Source: Brachypterus glaber (Eukaryota > Arthropoda > Insecta > Coleoptera > Kateretidae). From it: DNA of 64,000 nucleotides. Numbering within the stretch: position 1 is the stretch's first letter; each line of letters starts with the position of its first letter. The notes under the pieces are model-generated. The model was not told the origin of the DNA. It ran no database searches and saw only the letters and a list, made by a program, of their open reading frames with translations. The stretch lies in the NCBI GenBank assembly GCA_958510825.1, contig OY294046.1:7824049-7888048 (forward strand), given 5' to 3'. Shown one piece after another: positions 10,434 to 21,409 of this stretch. The translations under genes and the position numbers were made by a program.

Positions 10434-11789
10434 CTAGAATAGTATATTCTATAACTAGTATGGAATAGATTATATTCCGCGCGAGCGGAAAGTTTGTCTA
10501 ACGAGCCGGTAGGCGAGTATGACGGTCCCGCGAGCGCGGAATGACTATTCCATACGTGTTGTAGACTATACTTTTTCTTTGACTGCAAATATGAAACACT
10601 GTATGGCTTTAAACTGCGGACAAGGTTAAAAACCATATTTTTTGTGACTCAACATTGTAAATCGTCCACTAAAGGCTCTAGTTGTCTAACTCCAAATTTT
10701 TCAAAAATGAGATTTTTATCAAATTTGCTTCATTATCTGATTACCAACATACTTCAAAAAAAAAAGTTGCATTAAACCAATATCAGCCTCAAAAAATGCA
10801 AAAATGTAAATATTTTAAGTCGCTAAGTGTCTCCATCATATGATTGTGAGAAAACAATTAAATGAGAACTGTCACTAATGTCAAACTATTTCTCGACAAC
10901 AGGGGATCCCGTTTCAAATATTTGTTAATTTACTGTTTGATGATAATTATAATTATTGCCATTAATAATGTATATATTATGCCTACCTAGTAGTAATATA
11001 TATTAAATATACAAATATAAATTTTTTGTAATAATATTACGCGATATAATCCTCTTTTATCTTCCCTTGGAGTTAGACCATTAGTGAATTTAGATTCTGT
11101 GGTTAAAATTTAATTTTCAAATAATTTATATAAAATAGATAACAATGAAAAGTTTTAAATACATTAACACATTTCAAACATTTTTACCTGTGAACAAGCT
11201 AGTTTTAAAGTTCTAAATTGCTATAATTAAGTTTTAAATCGTTTTTTACGTCTCCTGAAAAATATGACGTTTTTGAGTTAGACCGTTAGAGCCTTTAGAT
11301 GACGAAATGTAACAAAACACATATTTTTAAATAAAGCAATTAATGTTATTTAATAATTTTATGAAATTAGTACTTAAAAAAGATATTTATTTAATTTTAG
11401 CACATATTTACAAAATATAATGCAAAAATTGAAGGTTATGTCAGATTGTTGTGACAGATATCAGGTTCAAATATTTAACAATAGATGGAGCAGTTTTAAT
11501 TTTCTGAACTAAACTGATAAAAAACTGGTCAAATATTAAAAACAACTAATAAACTTTATGTAATTTTAAACTGCATTAAATTATTCAATATTTCATGGTA
11601 AAATATACATATATTTTTGCTAATTTTGCTACAGTTTTCTTTACTTTTATAAACAAGAGATGGTACTACATGTGCTCATTCTAACACTTGATACAAAATA
11701 TTCATACCATATCGAGAGCTAGAATGGATTCATTCTGTGTTGAAAAAGTGTGTATATTTGCTTACATTCTAAAGCAGTCGTAGAAAAAA
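10434..11789 (+). mobile_element. Family E element, copy E1 (interrupted)
   Basis: One of three copies (also 25645-26354 and 31233-31947) of a roughly 715-bp element running from GAATAGTATATTCTATAAC to CTAAAGCAGTCGTAGAAAAAA. The first 230 bp contain a palindromic module with apex GAGCCGGTAGGCGAG. E1 is split by a 642-bp insertion at 10663-11304. An open frame of about 70 codons on the minus strand is kept in all three copies but differs mostly by amino-acid-changing substitutions. No end structure or TSD lets me classify it. Confidence 0.8.
10663..11304. mobile_element. 642-bp MITE nested in E1, TSD AAAT
   Basis: The ends CGTCCACTAAAGGCTCTA and its near-complement TAGAGCCTTTAGATGACG form an inverted repeat of about 30 bp that continues into GTCTAACTC. 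The flanks are AAAT on both sides (10659-10662, 11305-11308). The uninterrupted E3 copy reads TTGTAAATGCAAC at the same place, giving an empty site with a single AAAT. Non-coding, AT-rich interior. Confidence 0.85.
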
Positions 11790-12885
11790 GTAATGTTAGG
11801 TTTCTATTTCAACATAATACCTAAATACTTTTTAATAAATAGTAAATAGCTGATGGGATACTTTCCCGGGCGAGTCCATTATTAAAAACTTCACCAAACT
11901 GTTCTAGGTAAACATCAATTCCAAAAGTTCACCTTCCAGCAAACAGATGTCACTACTATTAAAAATGAATACAAACGAAAAAGTTCTAGCCTTTGTGAAC
12001 AAATGGCTTTTTTAAAAAAACGAAGAACCATGGTTCTTCATGCATAAATAAAAGTTTGCCTGCAATCTGAGTGCAACAATTTTAGTACTAATTACATATT
12101 ATTACCTAATATGTTTAACTGAATAATATAAAATTAAATTAGGGTAAAATAAATAAGGTAAATATAAATAGTTTTTATTGCTTATATTGGCTACTCTGAT
12201 TACTTTGTCTTTCTTACGTTGGCTAAACTGTTAAAAACTGTAGGGGGTGCTTATGAAAAATTTAAAAAAAGTGTTTTTTGCAATGCCCTACTGGATATAT
12301 ACCATTTGAAAGGAATTTTCTCGCATTTTTTTCATCCTGAGCAAGTTTCTTAAAGTAGGTATCCTATAAAATGCAAAGCATTACATATCTTCACATTTTG
12401 TTACAATAGTTTCTTATATATGTCTTTTTATTACCTTTCCGGTTTGCACTATCTTCCAACATTTCTACGACTATTGCATAATAATGTCAACTCCGGCATT
12501 TTATATAACGATTATTAGCAGGATATATGCAATAGAAAAGCAATAGAAAATAAAATACATCTGTGGCTTTGTTCTAAAATGGCCAATGTCAAAAATTTTG
12601 AACGAATACACTAAGGCAAACATTGGCCGTTTTAGCAGTTTAACAGAAATTTTTATTGAAAAACACGTCGGCCCTTGTCTACATTTATCTAACAAACACT
12701 GGCATTGGCTTTTTTAGGTTATATAGATCTAAAAAATATTATTTCGGCGGTATAACTCAAAATACGGAAAAAGTGACATTGGCCCTTTTAGAACCAAGCC
12801 ACAGATATAATTGCTTCTAGAGCATTTTAATGCACAAATTTTAAACTTTGATATGATAAAAATTTCCTTGTAACAAATACGTAGT
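11790..12885. other. AT-rich DNA, no gene recognised
   Basis: No domain-like frame. 12540-12800 contains a loose inverted pair around GGCTTTGTTCTAAAATGGCC and GGCCCTTTTAGAACCAAGCC (12563 and 12780), a foldback remnant of about 240 bp. The frame at 12501-12695 minus lies inside this and is probably chance. Confidence 0.5.
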
Positions 12886-12980
12886 ATATTACATAACTAA
12901 TGTGGAAAGTGACATATTTTACGCGAGTGGAAACCCCACTAGTGTATGAAATACACTTTCCAACGAGTTATGTACACTAT
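12886..12980. repeat. Palindromic module (TAGTATATTACATAAC ... TTTTTCCTACG)
   Basis: TAGTATATTACATAACTAAT, arms GTGGAAAGTG / CACTTTCCAACG, centre TTTTACGCGAGTGG, then GTTATGTACACTATTTTTCCTACG. Same layout as 10440-10580 and 36419-36562 but with different arm sequence. Confidence 0.5.
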
Positions 12981-13126
12981 TTTTCCTACGTTTCCGAAAA
13001 AATATGAAGTTTCTTATTTTAAAATTTTATAATTTTTATTAATTTTTAAGAAAAGCAAAGCACAAAATAAATATAAATAGCATACAAATTTATATACGTA
13101 GGTATGTCAAACAGGAAATATGATTT

Positions 13127-14101
13127 TCATTTAGCTTTAGTTTTCTTGGTTTTATATTTAATACAATTCATAGCTGTTTAATAGGTTGCCTATCCCTAAA
13201 TAAATGCAAACTTGAGATTGCTTATTAAATTAGATTTCTGTGGTTATGCTGTAGACAGTAAAATGGCGATTTCTCCCGTTAGATTAGACAGGGACAAAAG
13301 TTCTACCCAAAAAGGATAGAAGACATACATACACTCCCACTTCCACCCAACTAAACAAATTCTGTATTTGTTCTTTGTTCAACAAATACAATATTTACTT
13401 GGCCGGGCGAAAAGTGTAACTATTTAATTTTTATTAAAGAAATTACTGGCGCCATCAAAATTTTAGTAGAATTATCTTATTCTACGGATTTACATTAGCT
13501 ATGTTCGTTCGTGCCGCTCAGTGCTACACTTTCCGGCCAACCAAATAAATACTGTATTTGTTGTATGAAAAACAAATACAGTATTTATTTGGTTGGCTGG
13601 AAAGTGTAGCACAAATGAGATAGAGATAGGGTAGACGTCTTTTGTTTCATAATTCTAGTTGTAGAGATCTCCATTGTACTGTTTTACATTTCATAAAAAA
13701 AATACTGTGTATTTTGATGTTTTTTATGTAATGTAACTTACATTACTAAATAACAAATTAAGTAATTTTTAAAATATCTAGACTGTTTAGACAAGACAGT
13801 AATGGTCAAAATAGTAACGTTATATAGTTTCTATTTTTGACATGAAAAACAGAAATATTTGGATTAAAACACTTAAAAGATATAAAAGGCTATGGTGAAA
13901 GGTGGAAAATGGTTTATAACAAAAGGTGAATAAAATTCGTAGAATCTACGAGGTAAATATTTAAATAAAATTAGGCAAACTTCCATACATAAATATCACA
14001 CGAGTGTGATATAAAAATATCAAACTAGTGCGATATAAGGCGTTTTCTAAAGAACAAAAGAGTGTGCTAAATGTCATTTTCATAGGGGACGTAGGAAAAA
14101 A
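13127..14101 (+). mobile_element. Family F element, copy F1 (interrupted by A3)
   Basis: Matches 60489-61052 in reverse orientation over its full length apart from the A3 insertion. Shared landmarks are TTTAGCTTTAGTTTTCTTGG, TCGTAGAATCTACGAGGTAA and TCACACGAGTGTGATATAAA. The right end is GACGTAGGAAAAAAAG, and a similar TTTTTCCTACGT occurs at 12970, so the element may start there. Non-coding. Confidence 0.75.
13264..13673 (-). mobile_element. Family A two-hairpin element, copy A3 (empty site known)
   Basis: About 410 bp inside family F. The unfilled F2 copy (complement of 60890-60925) reads GACAGTAAAATTGTACTG; here it reads GACAGTAAAA, element, TTGTACTG. Net insertion is therefore 410 bp with either no duplicated bases (cut A/T) or the dinucleotide AT duplicated if the element is taken as GG...CC. 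Confidence 0.9.
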
Positions 14102-14309
14102 AGTTTAATGAATGTGATTTTAATTGTTATTATGTACACCTAATATAGCGTTATTCATCATCGCAGGGTCTTGTTTATGACAAAATATAGTCATTATATT
14201 ATCAACCTTATATCTATTCTATGCATTTTAAAGATCATAAATATCTCTTTTAGTTTTTGAGTAATTGTCCCTGGGAGTTTAAACTGTATTTTGTATTTTG
14301 CTTCCAGAT

Positions 14310-14460
14310 TTTTTTTCATGATATTTCGGGCCCGAATATTTTTTTCCAATATATTTTTTCGCGCTAATTTTCTGGTCAGTATATTTTGAACCCGGATATT
14401 GTATCGCCGGGATAATTTGTCGCTGTTATTTTGTCGCCGGGTATTCGGTCGGTAAACCAT
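14310..14460. repeat. Degenerate 17-bp minisatellite relative (TTTGTCGCCGGATAT type)
   Basis: Diverged units such as GATATTTCGGGCCCGAATAT and TTATTTTGTCGCCGGGTATT end in TCGGTAAACCAT. The unit is the complement of the cleaner array at 48187-48310, and TGTCGGTAAACCAT recurs at 50400. Confidence 0.55.
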
Positions 14461-15447
14461 AAAAAACAACTGATATTTAACATTGCACTGAAAAAAAGGA
14501 TCCTTTGCGGTAATGGCATATGGGTATTTCTGTACGAATCCATACCACCTTGGTGATTGAATGTCACGGATTTTCGTTAAACTTTTTTTATATTATCACC
14601 ACTCTAATACTAAAAGCCTTATGCAAAAAAAGAGTTTAAAAAAATTTTTTGGCTGAGATATGATTTTTTTAAAATTTTGTAATTTTTCAATTTTTGACGA
14701 TAAAGAAAACAGCTTTATTTTCAATTTATTACTATAAGTCTGACAATTTTAATCCAAATTTGATGAAATTTGGTGCACCCATGTAATCTTAGATGACAAT
14801 CTTGAATTTTTTATAATTTTTTTTAATAGTGGGTTTCTGCTCTTATTCTTCTTCTTCAAAAATATTTTTTTACGTTTTTTTATAACTATGTTTAACCCGA
14901 TTTTTCGTAAAGTGCCCCCCCTACGATTTTTCTCAAATTTTGGTCAAATGTACTTCTAAGTGTCCTTTTTTCAATGACGTAAAATTTATTCTGGGCAAAT
15001 TAGGTTTACTATATACTTTAGCCATTTTAAATTTTTACGACAATGAGGAATTGTGCTGGAAATAGCTGTTTTACAAAAAAAGGCACATATTATTTTTTAT
15101 ATGTTTTTAATAGTTTAGGTCAAATGCTTAATTTTAAGACAAAAACAAAATAATTAATTGTTGTTTTTTTTCAAAAAAGGCGCAAGTCCACAATTTTATT
15201 ACTTTTTTATTTCTATATATTTTGTAGGCGTTTTTTTTCTGGTGTAAACGTTAGCTTACGTTAAATACTAAGACTTTAACATCAAAAACTATTTTTATTT
15301 TTTTTTTAACACAATATGTTTTTTGATTTTGTTTTTGATCTTTAAAATGCCTGAAAGTTGGTAAACTGTCAGAGTAAGAAACTTTTTTTTTGTTATAAAT
15401 CTTTTTTGAATACCTTTTTGTGTTAAAATATGTTTAGAAGCGAAAAA

Positions 15448-15545
15448 AAAAAAATAGCGTATGATCCAAAGACGAGGAATATATCTCAATCTCTCATGCG
15501 ACCGAGCAACATTATTTCTCGTCCTTGGATACGCAATTTTTTTTT
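15448..15545. repeat. Small hairpin in the giant-foldback loop
   Basis: ATAGCGTATGATCCAAAGAC against GTCCTTGGATACGCAAT, continuing into CGAGGAA and TTCTCG, with flanking A and T runs. Confidence 0.65.
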
Positions 15546-15585
15546 CTCTTATAAACATATTTTTAACAAGAAATAAATAATAATG

Positions 15586-15830
15586 TCATATTAAAAAAAT
15601 GGCAGGCCAGCATCTTGTCGTATATAACTGGCAGTTGTTTTACGATTGACAGGTCGCGGCATGCCGGTTGCCTACACTGTGCGCGCGAAAAAATGTACTT
15701 TCCCGCACGCTGCCATGGTAACGTGCGGGAAAGTAAAAAGCTAAGAAATAGGATATTTTGTGGTCAGAAAACTTCATTTGTTTATGTAGAAATGTGAACT
15801 TTTCTATTAGATCGTAGAAAAACTTTTTTT
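15586..15830. mobile_element. Family Z, copy 2 (partial)
   Basis: Matches the right half of 9742-10184, including TATATAACTGGCAGTTGTTT and the end TTAGATCGTAGAAAAAC. It contains a perfect inner hairpin ACTTTCCCGCACG / CGTGCGGGAAAGT (15699-15735) that is decayed in copy 1. Confidence 0.65.
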
Positions 15831-17374
15831 GATCTGCGTTATTATGGTATGGTATTTTTTAATTGTAAATCAGTTAGCCTTGGATTGGTTTATGCATGAC
15901 ATGTGTCAAAATATACTAGCGTCTTTTCAGAATTTAAATAAAAAATAACTTTGTATAATAAATTAAAGTTAAATAATAAGACATAAATGAATTGTAAATA
16001 AAGAATTAGTATGTTAAATAAATTAATATTTTTTAAATTATTTTTTTTTTAAGGATTTATCCCCGGCATAGAATTCTCTGAGCTGGGAATTAAAAAAAGA
16101 TTTATAACGAAACAAAAGTGTCTTAGTCTGACAGTTTACCAACTTTCAGGCATTTTTAAGATCAAAAACAAAACAAAAAAACATATTGTGCTAAAAAAAA
16201 AATAAAAATACGTTTTGGTGTTAAAGACTTAGTATTTAACGTAAGCTAACGTTTACACCAGAAAAAAAAAACGCCTACAAAATATATAGAAATAAAAAAG
16301 TAATAAAATTGTGGACTTGCGCCTTTTTTGAAAAAAAACAACAATTAATTATTTTGTTTTTGTCTTAAAATGAAGCATTTGACCTAAACTATTAAAAACA
16401 TATAAAAAATAATATGTGCCTTTTTTTGTAAAACAGCTATTTCCAGCATAATTCCTCATTGTCGTAAAAATTTAAAATGGTTAAAGTATATAGTAAACCT
16501 AATTTGCCCAGATTAAATTTTACGTCATTGAAAAAAGGACACTTAGAAGTACATTTGACCAAAATTTGAGAAAAATCGTAGGGGGGGCACTTTACGAAAA
16601 ATCGGGTTAAACATAGTTATAAAAAACGTAATAAAATATTTTTGAAGAAGAAGAAGAAGAAGAGCAGAAACCCACTATTAAAAAAAATTATAAAAAATTC
16701 AAGATTGTCATCTAGGTTTACATGGGTGCACCAAATTTCATCAAATTTGGATTAAAATTGTCAGACTTATAGTAATAAATTGAAAATAAAGCTGTTTTCT
16801 TTATCGTCAAAAATTGAAAAATTACAAAATTTTAAAAAAATCATATCTCAGCCAAAAAATTTTTTTAAATTCTTTTTTTTGCATAAGGCTTTTAGTATTA
16901 GAGTGGTGATAATATAAAAAAAGTTTAACGAAAATCCGTGACATTCAATCACCAAGGTGGTATGGATTCGTACAGAAATACCCATATGAAATTAGCCCAA
17001 ATGCTTCGCACTCTTGAATACGTCCAAAAGCGCCTTCTCTTAACATGAAAATATAATTCACTTGCCAAGGTCTTTCTGATTCTTTAACTTAAAATTCTTT
17101 GATCTTGGGTGAAATGCAAGTGGTCTTGTCTCAAAAGAAAAATTCTTGGGCCAAAGTATTTAAAATTATTTAATTTTGAACAATGTTAAAACAAGATAAA
17201 TGGTTTTTGCCTCAAATGCGCCAGGTCCAAGAGAATTTTAAAAATATTTCAAAAGCCACACTTTTCTTGGAACAAGATAAATCCTTTTGTTTAAAGATAC
17301 ACATCTTTTAAGCTAAAAGAATACCTAACAAGAGTGTTGACTACTTTGAGCCAAGAACGTCATTTTTTTCAGTG

Positions 17375-18070
17375 TGTAATTAAGTGTTTTTTAAAAATAT
17401 ACGATCCATTTACATGTCTCTAATGAATACATTTTATTACCCTGATGAACTAGATTACTTCCTTAAAATGTCACTAAGCTTTGGAGCGTTCCTTTCCAAA
17501 ACATATGTATAGCTTTAAGTGTTTAAATAGACAAAGATTTATTTCGGATGCAGGAAGTATTTTTCTTAATAAAAATGGAAAAAATTGAAAAAAAAAATAG
17601 GTCGATGAGACACAGTAAAAAATTACATGGTAGTTAAAAACATTTCACGAATGGTAAGAAAACGAAGTGTTAATGTTTGCACTCGTGTGGATGATATCAA
17701 CACTCGTAATTCACACCTATAACTTACCATAAGGTAATGGTAAAAATGTAATTTAAATTTTGCACTCTGTGTTCAAGAAAAGGCTGTTCCTAGTTTTCTA
17801 ACTCCCCTTCCGCGCATCCAGAGACGTACTCCCCGCAAAAGGTTTTAGATCAATTTCACTTTTATATGTTAGGCATAGAAGCATCGTTTTTCGCTGGAGC
17901 AAACCCTGCTCTTAACAGTTGTCAAATATAATCAACAGTTAAATAGTTTCTAAAATTTTAAAGTTCAGTAATTAATCTGGAACTAGTGAAAAAGTGCATT
18001 ATATGTGTTAGTGAAACAGATTTAGTGTCCCTCACTCGGAAATTCAGTCTGAATGGTAAATTTTCAAAAT
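17375..18070. other. Repeat-derived DNA with a decayed palindrome
   Basis: 17637-17745 holds an imperfect inverted pair (AATGGTAAGAAAACGAAGTG...CACACCTATAACTTACCAT). No gene. 17990-18070 and 18610-18757 may be two halves of another element that received copy Q1. Confidence 0.4.
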
Positions 18071-18606
18071 ACTTTTACCTCAAGAAGTAATTTCAGACCA
18101 ATGTTTATGAATGTGTCATCTTTTTGTTTGTTTATTTACTAACAGAAACGCGATCAGCTTTGTGGTGTAAAATGTAGATGTCGCTAGTCGACTTTCAGGC
18201 TACCTAGTAGCGATGTTGCGTAGTTTCCACCTTATCATGAATTCAAATCATTATACTTAAATTAAAAATGTAAAAAACTTTATTGTGTATACTATAATTA
18301 TGTTTAATAATATAGTATATTTAAATCTATTAAAATTAAACTACTAGTTCATATAAAACTCATACAGAACTGATGTTTCTTAAAATTTACAATAAAATAT
18401 CCAAAGTATATGTTTCCAATCGGCAACACTATAACCCTGTCAGTCATTTTACGACATTAGACTGTGTGTTGACACATTCTTTCTCTCTCTTTACGCGTAC
18501 TAAGTGTAAACAATAGTCACTCCCCACCAGCCCCTCACCGTAGTTGGTTCACGCTTCAAACAAAGCATACGGTAGATTTCATCATGCTCCTTCTTGAGGT
18601 AAAAGT
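18071..18606 (+). mobile_element. Family Q element, copy Q1
   Basis: 536 bp. Inverted ends ACTTTTACCTCAAGAAG / CTTCTTGAGGTAAAAGT (17 bp). A second copy lies reversed at 45055-45591 with high identity throughout. No ORF; the interior holds a short GC-richer block (GCATACGGTAGATTTCATCA). Superfamily unclear because the TSD is not obvious. Confidence 0.8.
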
Positions 18607-19067
18607 TTTTTGTAAATTTTACAGTGAAACTTGTTGAAAAGATTAAAATATATCATTTTTTGTAACCACAATGATATTTACACTCTTGTGAGTGATAAAT
18701 ACGTACCAGTTTCAGTGTAAAGCGAGTGTAAAATTTTATACTCAATTTTTTAGTGTGTAAGAAAATGAAGAAATAAATTTTGACTCTTGAAACTAGAAAA
18801 CCCAAATGTTGGCCGGTATTAACAATCCAGATTAACTTCCTGAAACAATTGCGGATTTTTTTTATGTTTTTAGTGCATTATCCTTGTTGATTTATGCAAA
18901 TTGCATGCTACAGAATACGCTCTGTGCCGTGCTCTTATTATGACTTCAAATGCATTTGTTTGTCGCGTAACAAGATAATTATCAAATTAATGGTTTCAAC
19001 GAGCGGTTTTTATTAAGTTATATAACAAATTTTCCCGACTTCTAATTATACAGGGTGATCAATAACA
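18607..19067. other. No gene recognised
   Basis: AT-rich. CAGTGTAAAGCGAGTG and TTTTTTAGTGTGTAAG near 18714-18757 look like the end of a CACTGAAAAAA-type MITE. TATACAGGGTGATC at 19048 is a mariner-MITE-like terminus. Confidence 0.4.
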
Positions 19068-19294
19068 TGAAGTTGAAGTTTGCAACGTTTTTTTGCAACG
19101 AAAATTCAAATAGTATATTAAAGAATTAGTTTCATAACATACGTTTTTAGCGCACGAGTACAAGTTTAGAAAACAAGCCGCTTACGGCGAGTTTTCTAAA
19201 GTACTAGTGCGCTAAAAACGTATGTTATGAAACTAATTCTTTAATATACTATTTAAATTTTTGATGCAAAAAAACGTTGCAAACTTCAGCTTCA
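19068..19294. repeat. Family S foldback, copy S1
   Basis: Arms of about 105 bp: ATGAAGTTGAAGTTTGCAAC, AATAGTATATTAAAG, TTTCATAACATACG, then GCGCACGAGTAC, mirrored on the right. The apex is GCCGCTTACGGC followed by GAG. A related hairpin is at 58880-59010. Confidence 0.8.
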
Positions 19295-19295
19295 T

Positions 19296-20432
19296 TCAAT
19301 AATTGGCATGCCAAATTTTAAGAGGTGATTTTACATAAAAAAAATATTAAAAAAAAATCCTATAAAGGTTGGTCCGAAAACGAGCCCTAAGCGAGCTACG
19401 GCCCTTTAAAATTGTAATAAAAATAAGGTTTTTAATTAATAACTCTGGTACCCTTTAAGCTAGACCGACGAGCTTTTGCATGTATACTAGTATTAATAAG
19501 GGCAATAAGTTTATGTTAACTTATTTTTTTTAATTTATTCACAGGCGTCCCTAGACGGAACAATATATTAGGCTTAACACATTTTTGCCCCAAACTTTTT
19601 TATGTGTACTTTTTTTGGATTTTTTGTAAAAGATATGGATTTATTGAGTAAAAATACGTAAAAAATGTCATATAGTGTAACACTGTAGGAGCTAACGTTT
19701 TCAAAAAAAAAATGCAATTAAGAGGAAGTAACATTTTGTGCCACCAAAAACGTTACTTTTTAAAAGGCTATTACTCCTTTAATATTGAATTTAGGTGTTT
19801 TCGCAAAGAATACTTTTTTGCTCAGTTTTAAATGAAGAATCACCCTGCAGCATTAAAATTTTATTGATGCTTTTTTTTGTTCCCCTTTCAATATGTTATC
19901 TTTAAAGGCCCGTAGCTTCCTCACGGAAAGAAATTAGTGGGCTCTGCGCTATACATTATAAGATATTTGGTAACAGTGGAAAATTATAGTGATTTAAGCT
20001 ATAGATTATAAGGGACACAATAACTAATAATGTTAAAAATAAATTGGAAACGATTATATATATTACAGACACGATTATATTTATTACAGGCACTATTATA
20101 AATTTACAGAAATTTTATTATATTATAAAAATTATTAGCACGGACAATAATTAAATCTATTTAAGCTATAAATGCCATACTATTTGTTATATTTTATTAT
20201 TCACTAAACAATTAAAGTATTTCATATAAATTTTTACACTGACTGCCATAATTGTAAGAGAAAGCCTTGTATTTATATAATAAGCGATTATAATTTGCTT
20301 GGTATGTGTGTTATAGCGCTCCTAGCTATAATTTTTTTTTCCGTGCTTAGGGCTTATTTCCGGACCAACCTTTATAGAAACTTTTTTTCATATTTTTGGA
20401 TGTAGAATCACGTTTTAAATTTTGGCATGCAA
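19296..20432. mobile_element. Foldback element carrying copy B1
   Basis: The left arm (19296-19415: TTGGCATGCCAAATTTTAA, TATAAAGGTTGGTCCG, GAGCCCTAAG) is matched inverted at the right (20346-20432 plus 19905-19921). The right arm is split by the 424-bp B1 element between CTTCCT and CTTAGGGC. The interior has no coding motif. Confidence 0.7.
19922..20345 (+). mobile_element. Family B MITE, copy B1 (424 bp)
   Basis: One of three almost identical 424-bp copies. Imperfect inverted ends CACGGAAAGAAATTA / TAATTTTTTTTTCCGTG extend to GCGCTATA on each side. The flank here is CT on both sides, whereas B2 and B3 have TA. Non-coding; identical length and near-identity of copies suggest recent spread. 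Confidence 0.88.
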
Positions 20433-20879
20433 AATCAAGAAAGCTTTGAAACTTTGACATTGGGATGGCATACCATGGCTAAAGGAAAAAATGATCAGAG
20501 AGAATACAAAACGAAAGCGCATTTGAGAAAATTGGTGAAATGCCTATGCTGTGGGATCCGGACCTACCCACAGTGTGGATAGGACTTCCTAGGAAAAGGG
20601 ATCAAATACACACATCACATACTAAGACATGAGAACTTTGTTGGCAAAGTTACATTGAAGGGGGATAATACCACAGTAATGCATGATATCACTTGCACGC
20701 AGGCCAAATGCCCATTGTGCATACTACCATCTGTGGACCACCGGCTTATAGTGACTTCCGAACCACTGTTTGTAAGGCATAGATACAATTTTTGTCCAAC
20801 AATTCATTTTTTATAGAAATTGAACAAACTATTATTTCTGCCACCTAGTTTAATCTAAGGCAAGTAGATTCAAATTCAA
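20433..20879. other. Less AT-rich stretch, not identified
   Basis: Contains GGGATCCGGACCTACCCACA and CATCTGTGGACCACCGGC but no open frame longer than about 40 codons and no domain motif. It may be the body of the SINE-like sequence that follows on the minus strand. Confidence 0.35.
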
Positions 20880-21180
20880 CAATTCAGGATAAGACCGCAA
20901 AGAGAACATCCTTACTGTATAGTCGGCCACAATTCTCCATGTCACAAGGAGAGCAGCCATACTGTGTAGACCTGGGATCCTTTGCTAAGGATCCTGAGAT
21001 CATAATAGTCGGCCACAATTCTCCATGCCACAAAGAGAGCAGCCATAATGTACAGTCGGACACAAATCTCAATGTCCCATCGCATGAACTAAATAATTTG
21101 TCTTCCACTGCGGGGACTCGAACCCACGCTCTAGCGAGACCTTACTTAAAGAGCGAGCTGGGAGCAATGATTTAGAGGAA
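20880..21180 (-). mobile_element. tRNA-related SINE-like sequence, with internal duplication
   Basis: On the minus strand a polymerase III B box GGTTCGAGTCC (complement of 21114-21124) sits in GCGTGGGTTCGAGTCCCCGC. A convincing A box is not visible, only CCAGCTCGCTC. Downstream a unit of about 40 bp around GTCGGCCACAATTCTCCATG is repeated three times (20921, 21009 and, diverged, 21055). The overlapping open frames on both strands (20884-21175) are by-products. Confidence 0.5.
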
Positions 21181-21205
21181 GGGATAAAACTTCAATTTTT
21201 CGTGA

Positions 21206-21370
21206 GTGACTAAAATAGTTGGCATTAATTTTGAATCCTATTTTTTGCGCGAAATTTGAATTGCAAATTGGGGTTTATATCAAAGTTTTGGTAGCATAGT
21301 GCGAATATGCATAGGAATATCATGGTACTATCCATAGCGCAGACCACTTTTGTTTTTTTTGTGGGCCTGT
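21206..21370. mobile_element. Family D fragment
   Basis: ATGCATAGGAATATCATGG and the end TTTTGTGGGCCTGTG followed by TTA match the right terminus of the D elements (47098, 58190). No left end is seen, so this is a truncated copy. Confidence 0.55.
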
Positions 21371-21409
21371 GTTATTAAAGACTGTTCTAACAAACAAGGC
21401 TAAAAAAAT

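Larger units (their letters stand above)
14516..16988. mobile_element. Giant foldback, about 2.47 kb, 890-bp arms
   Basis: The left arm (14516 to about 15405) and right arm (about 16088-16988) are inverted copies of very high identity, from CATATGGGTATTTCTGTACG at the tip to GCCTGAAAGTTGGTAAACTG near the loop. The loop of about 680 bp contains a separate small hairpin (15448-15545) and a family Z copy. No coding capacity. Long uninterrupted arms in an intron or intergenic region would be double-stranded if transcribed. Confidence 0.85.
14486..17374. mobile_element. Family P element, copy P3, split by a giant foldback
   Basis: The left end CACTGAAAAAAAGGATCC and right end TTTTTTTCAGTG pair, with TG on both outer sides. 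Family P elsewhere (41705, 54427) has CACAGAAAAAAGGATTCC-type ends with TA flanks. Right of the inserted foldback, 16989-17374 is rich in CTTGG and CAAGA words as in P1/P2. I infer one element disrupted by the foldback 14516-16988. Confidence 0.5.

Noticed and set aside
20884..21175. Two overlapping open frames of 74 and 78 codons as genes
   Set aside because: They run through a triplicated 40-bp unit and a B-box-bearing SINE-like sequence, and have no domain motif.
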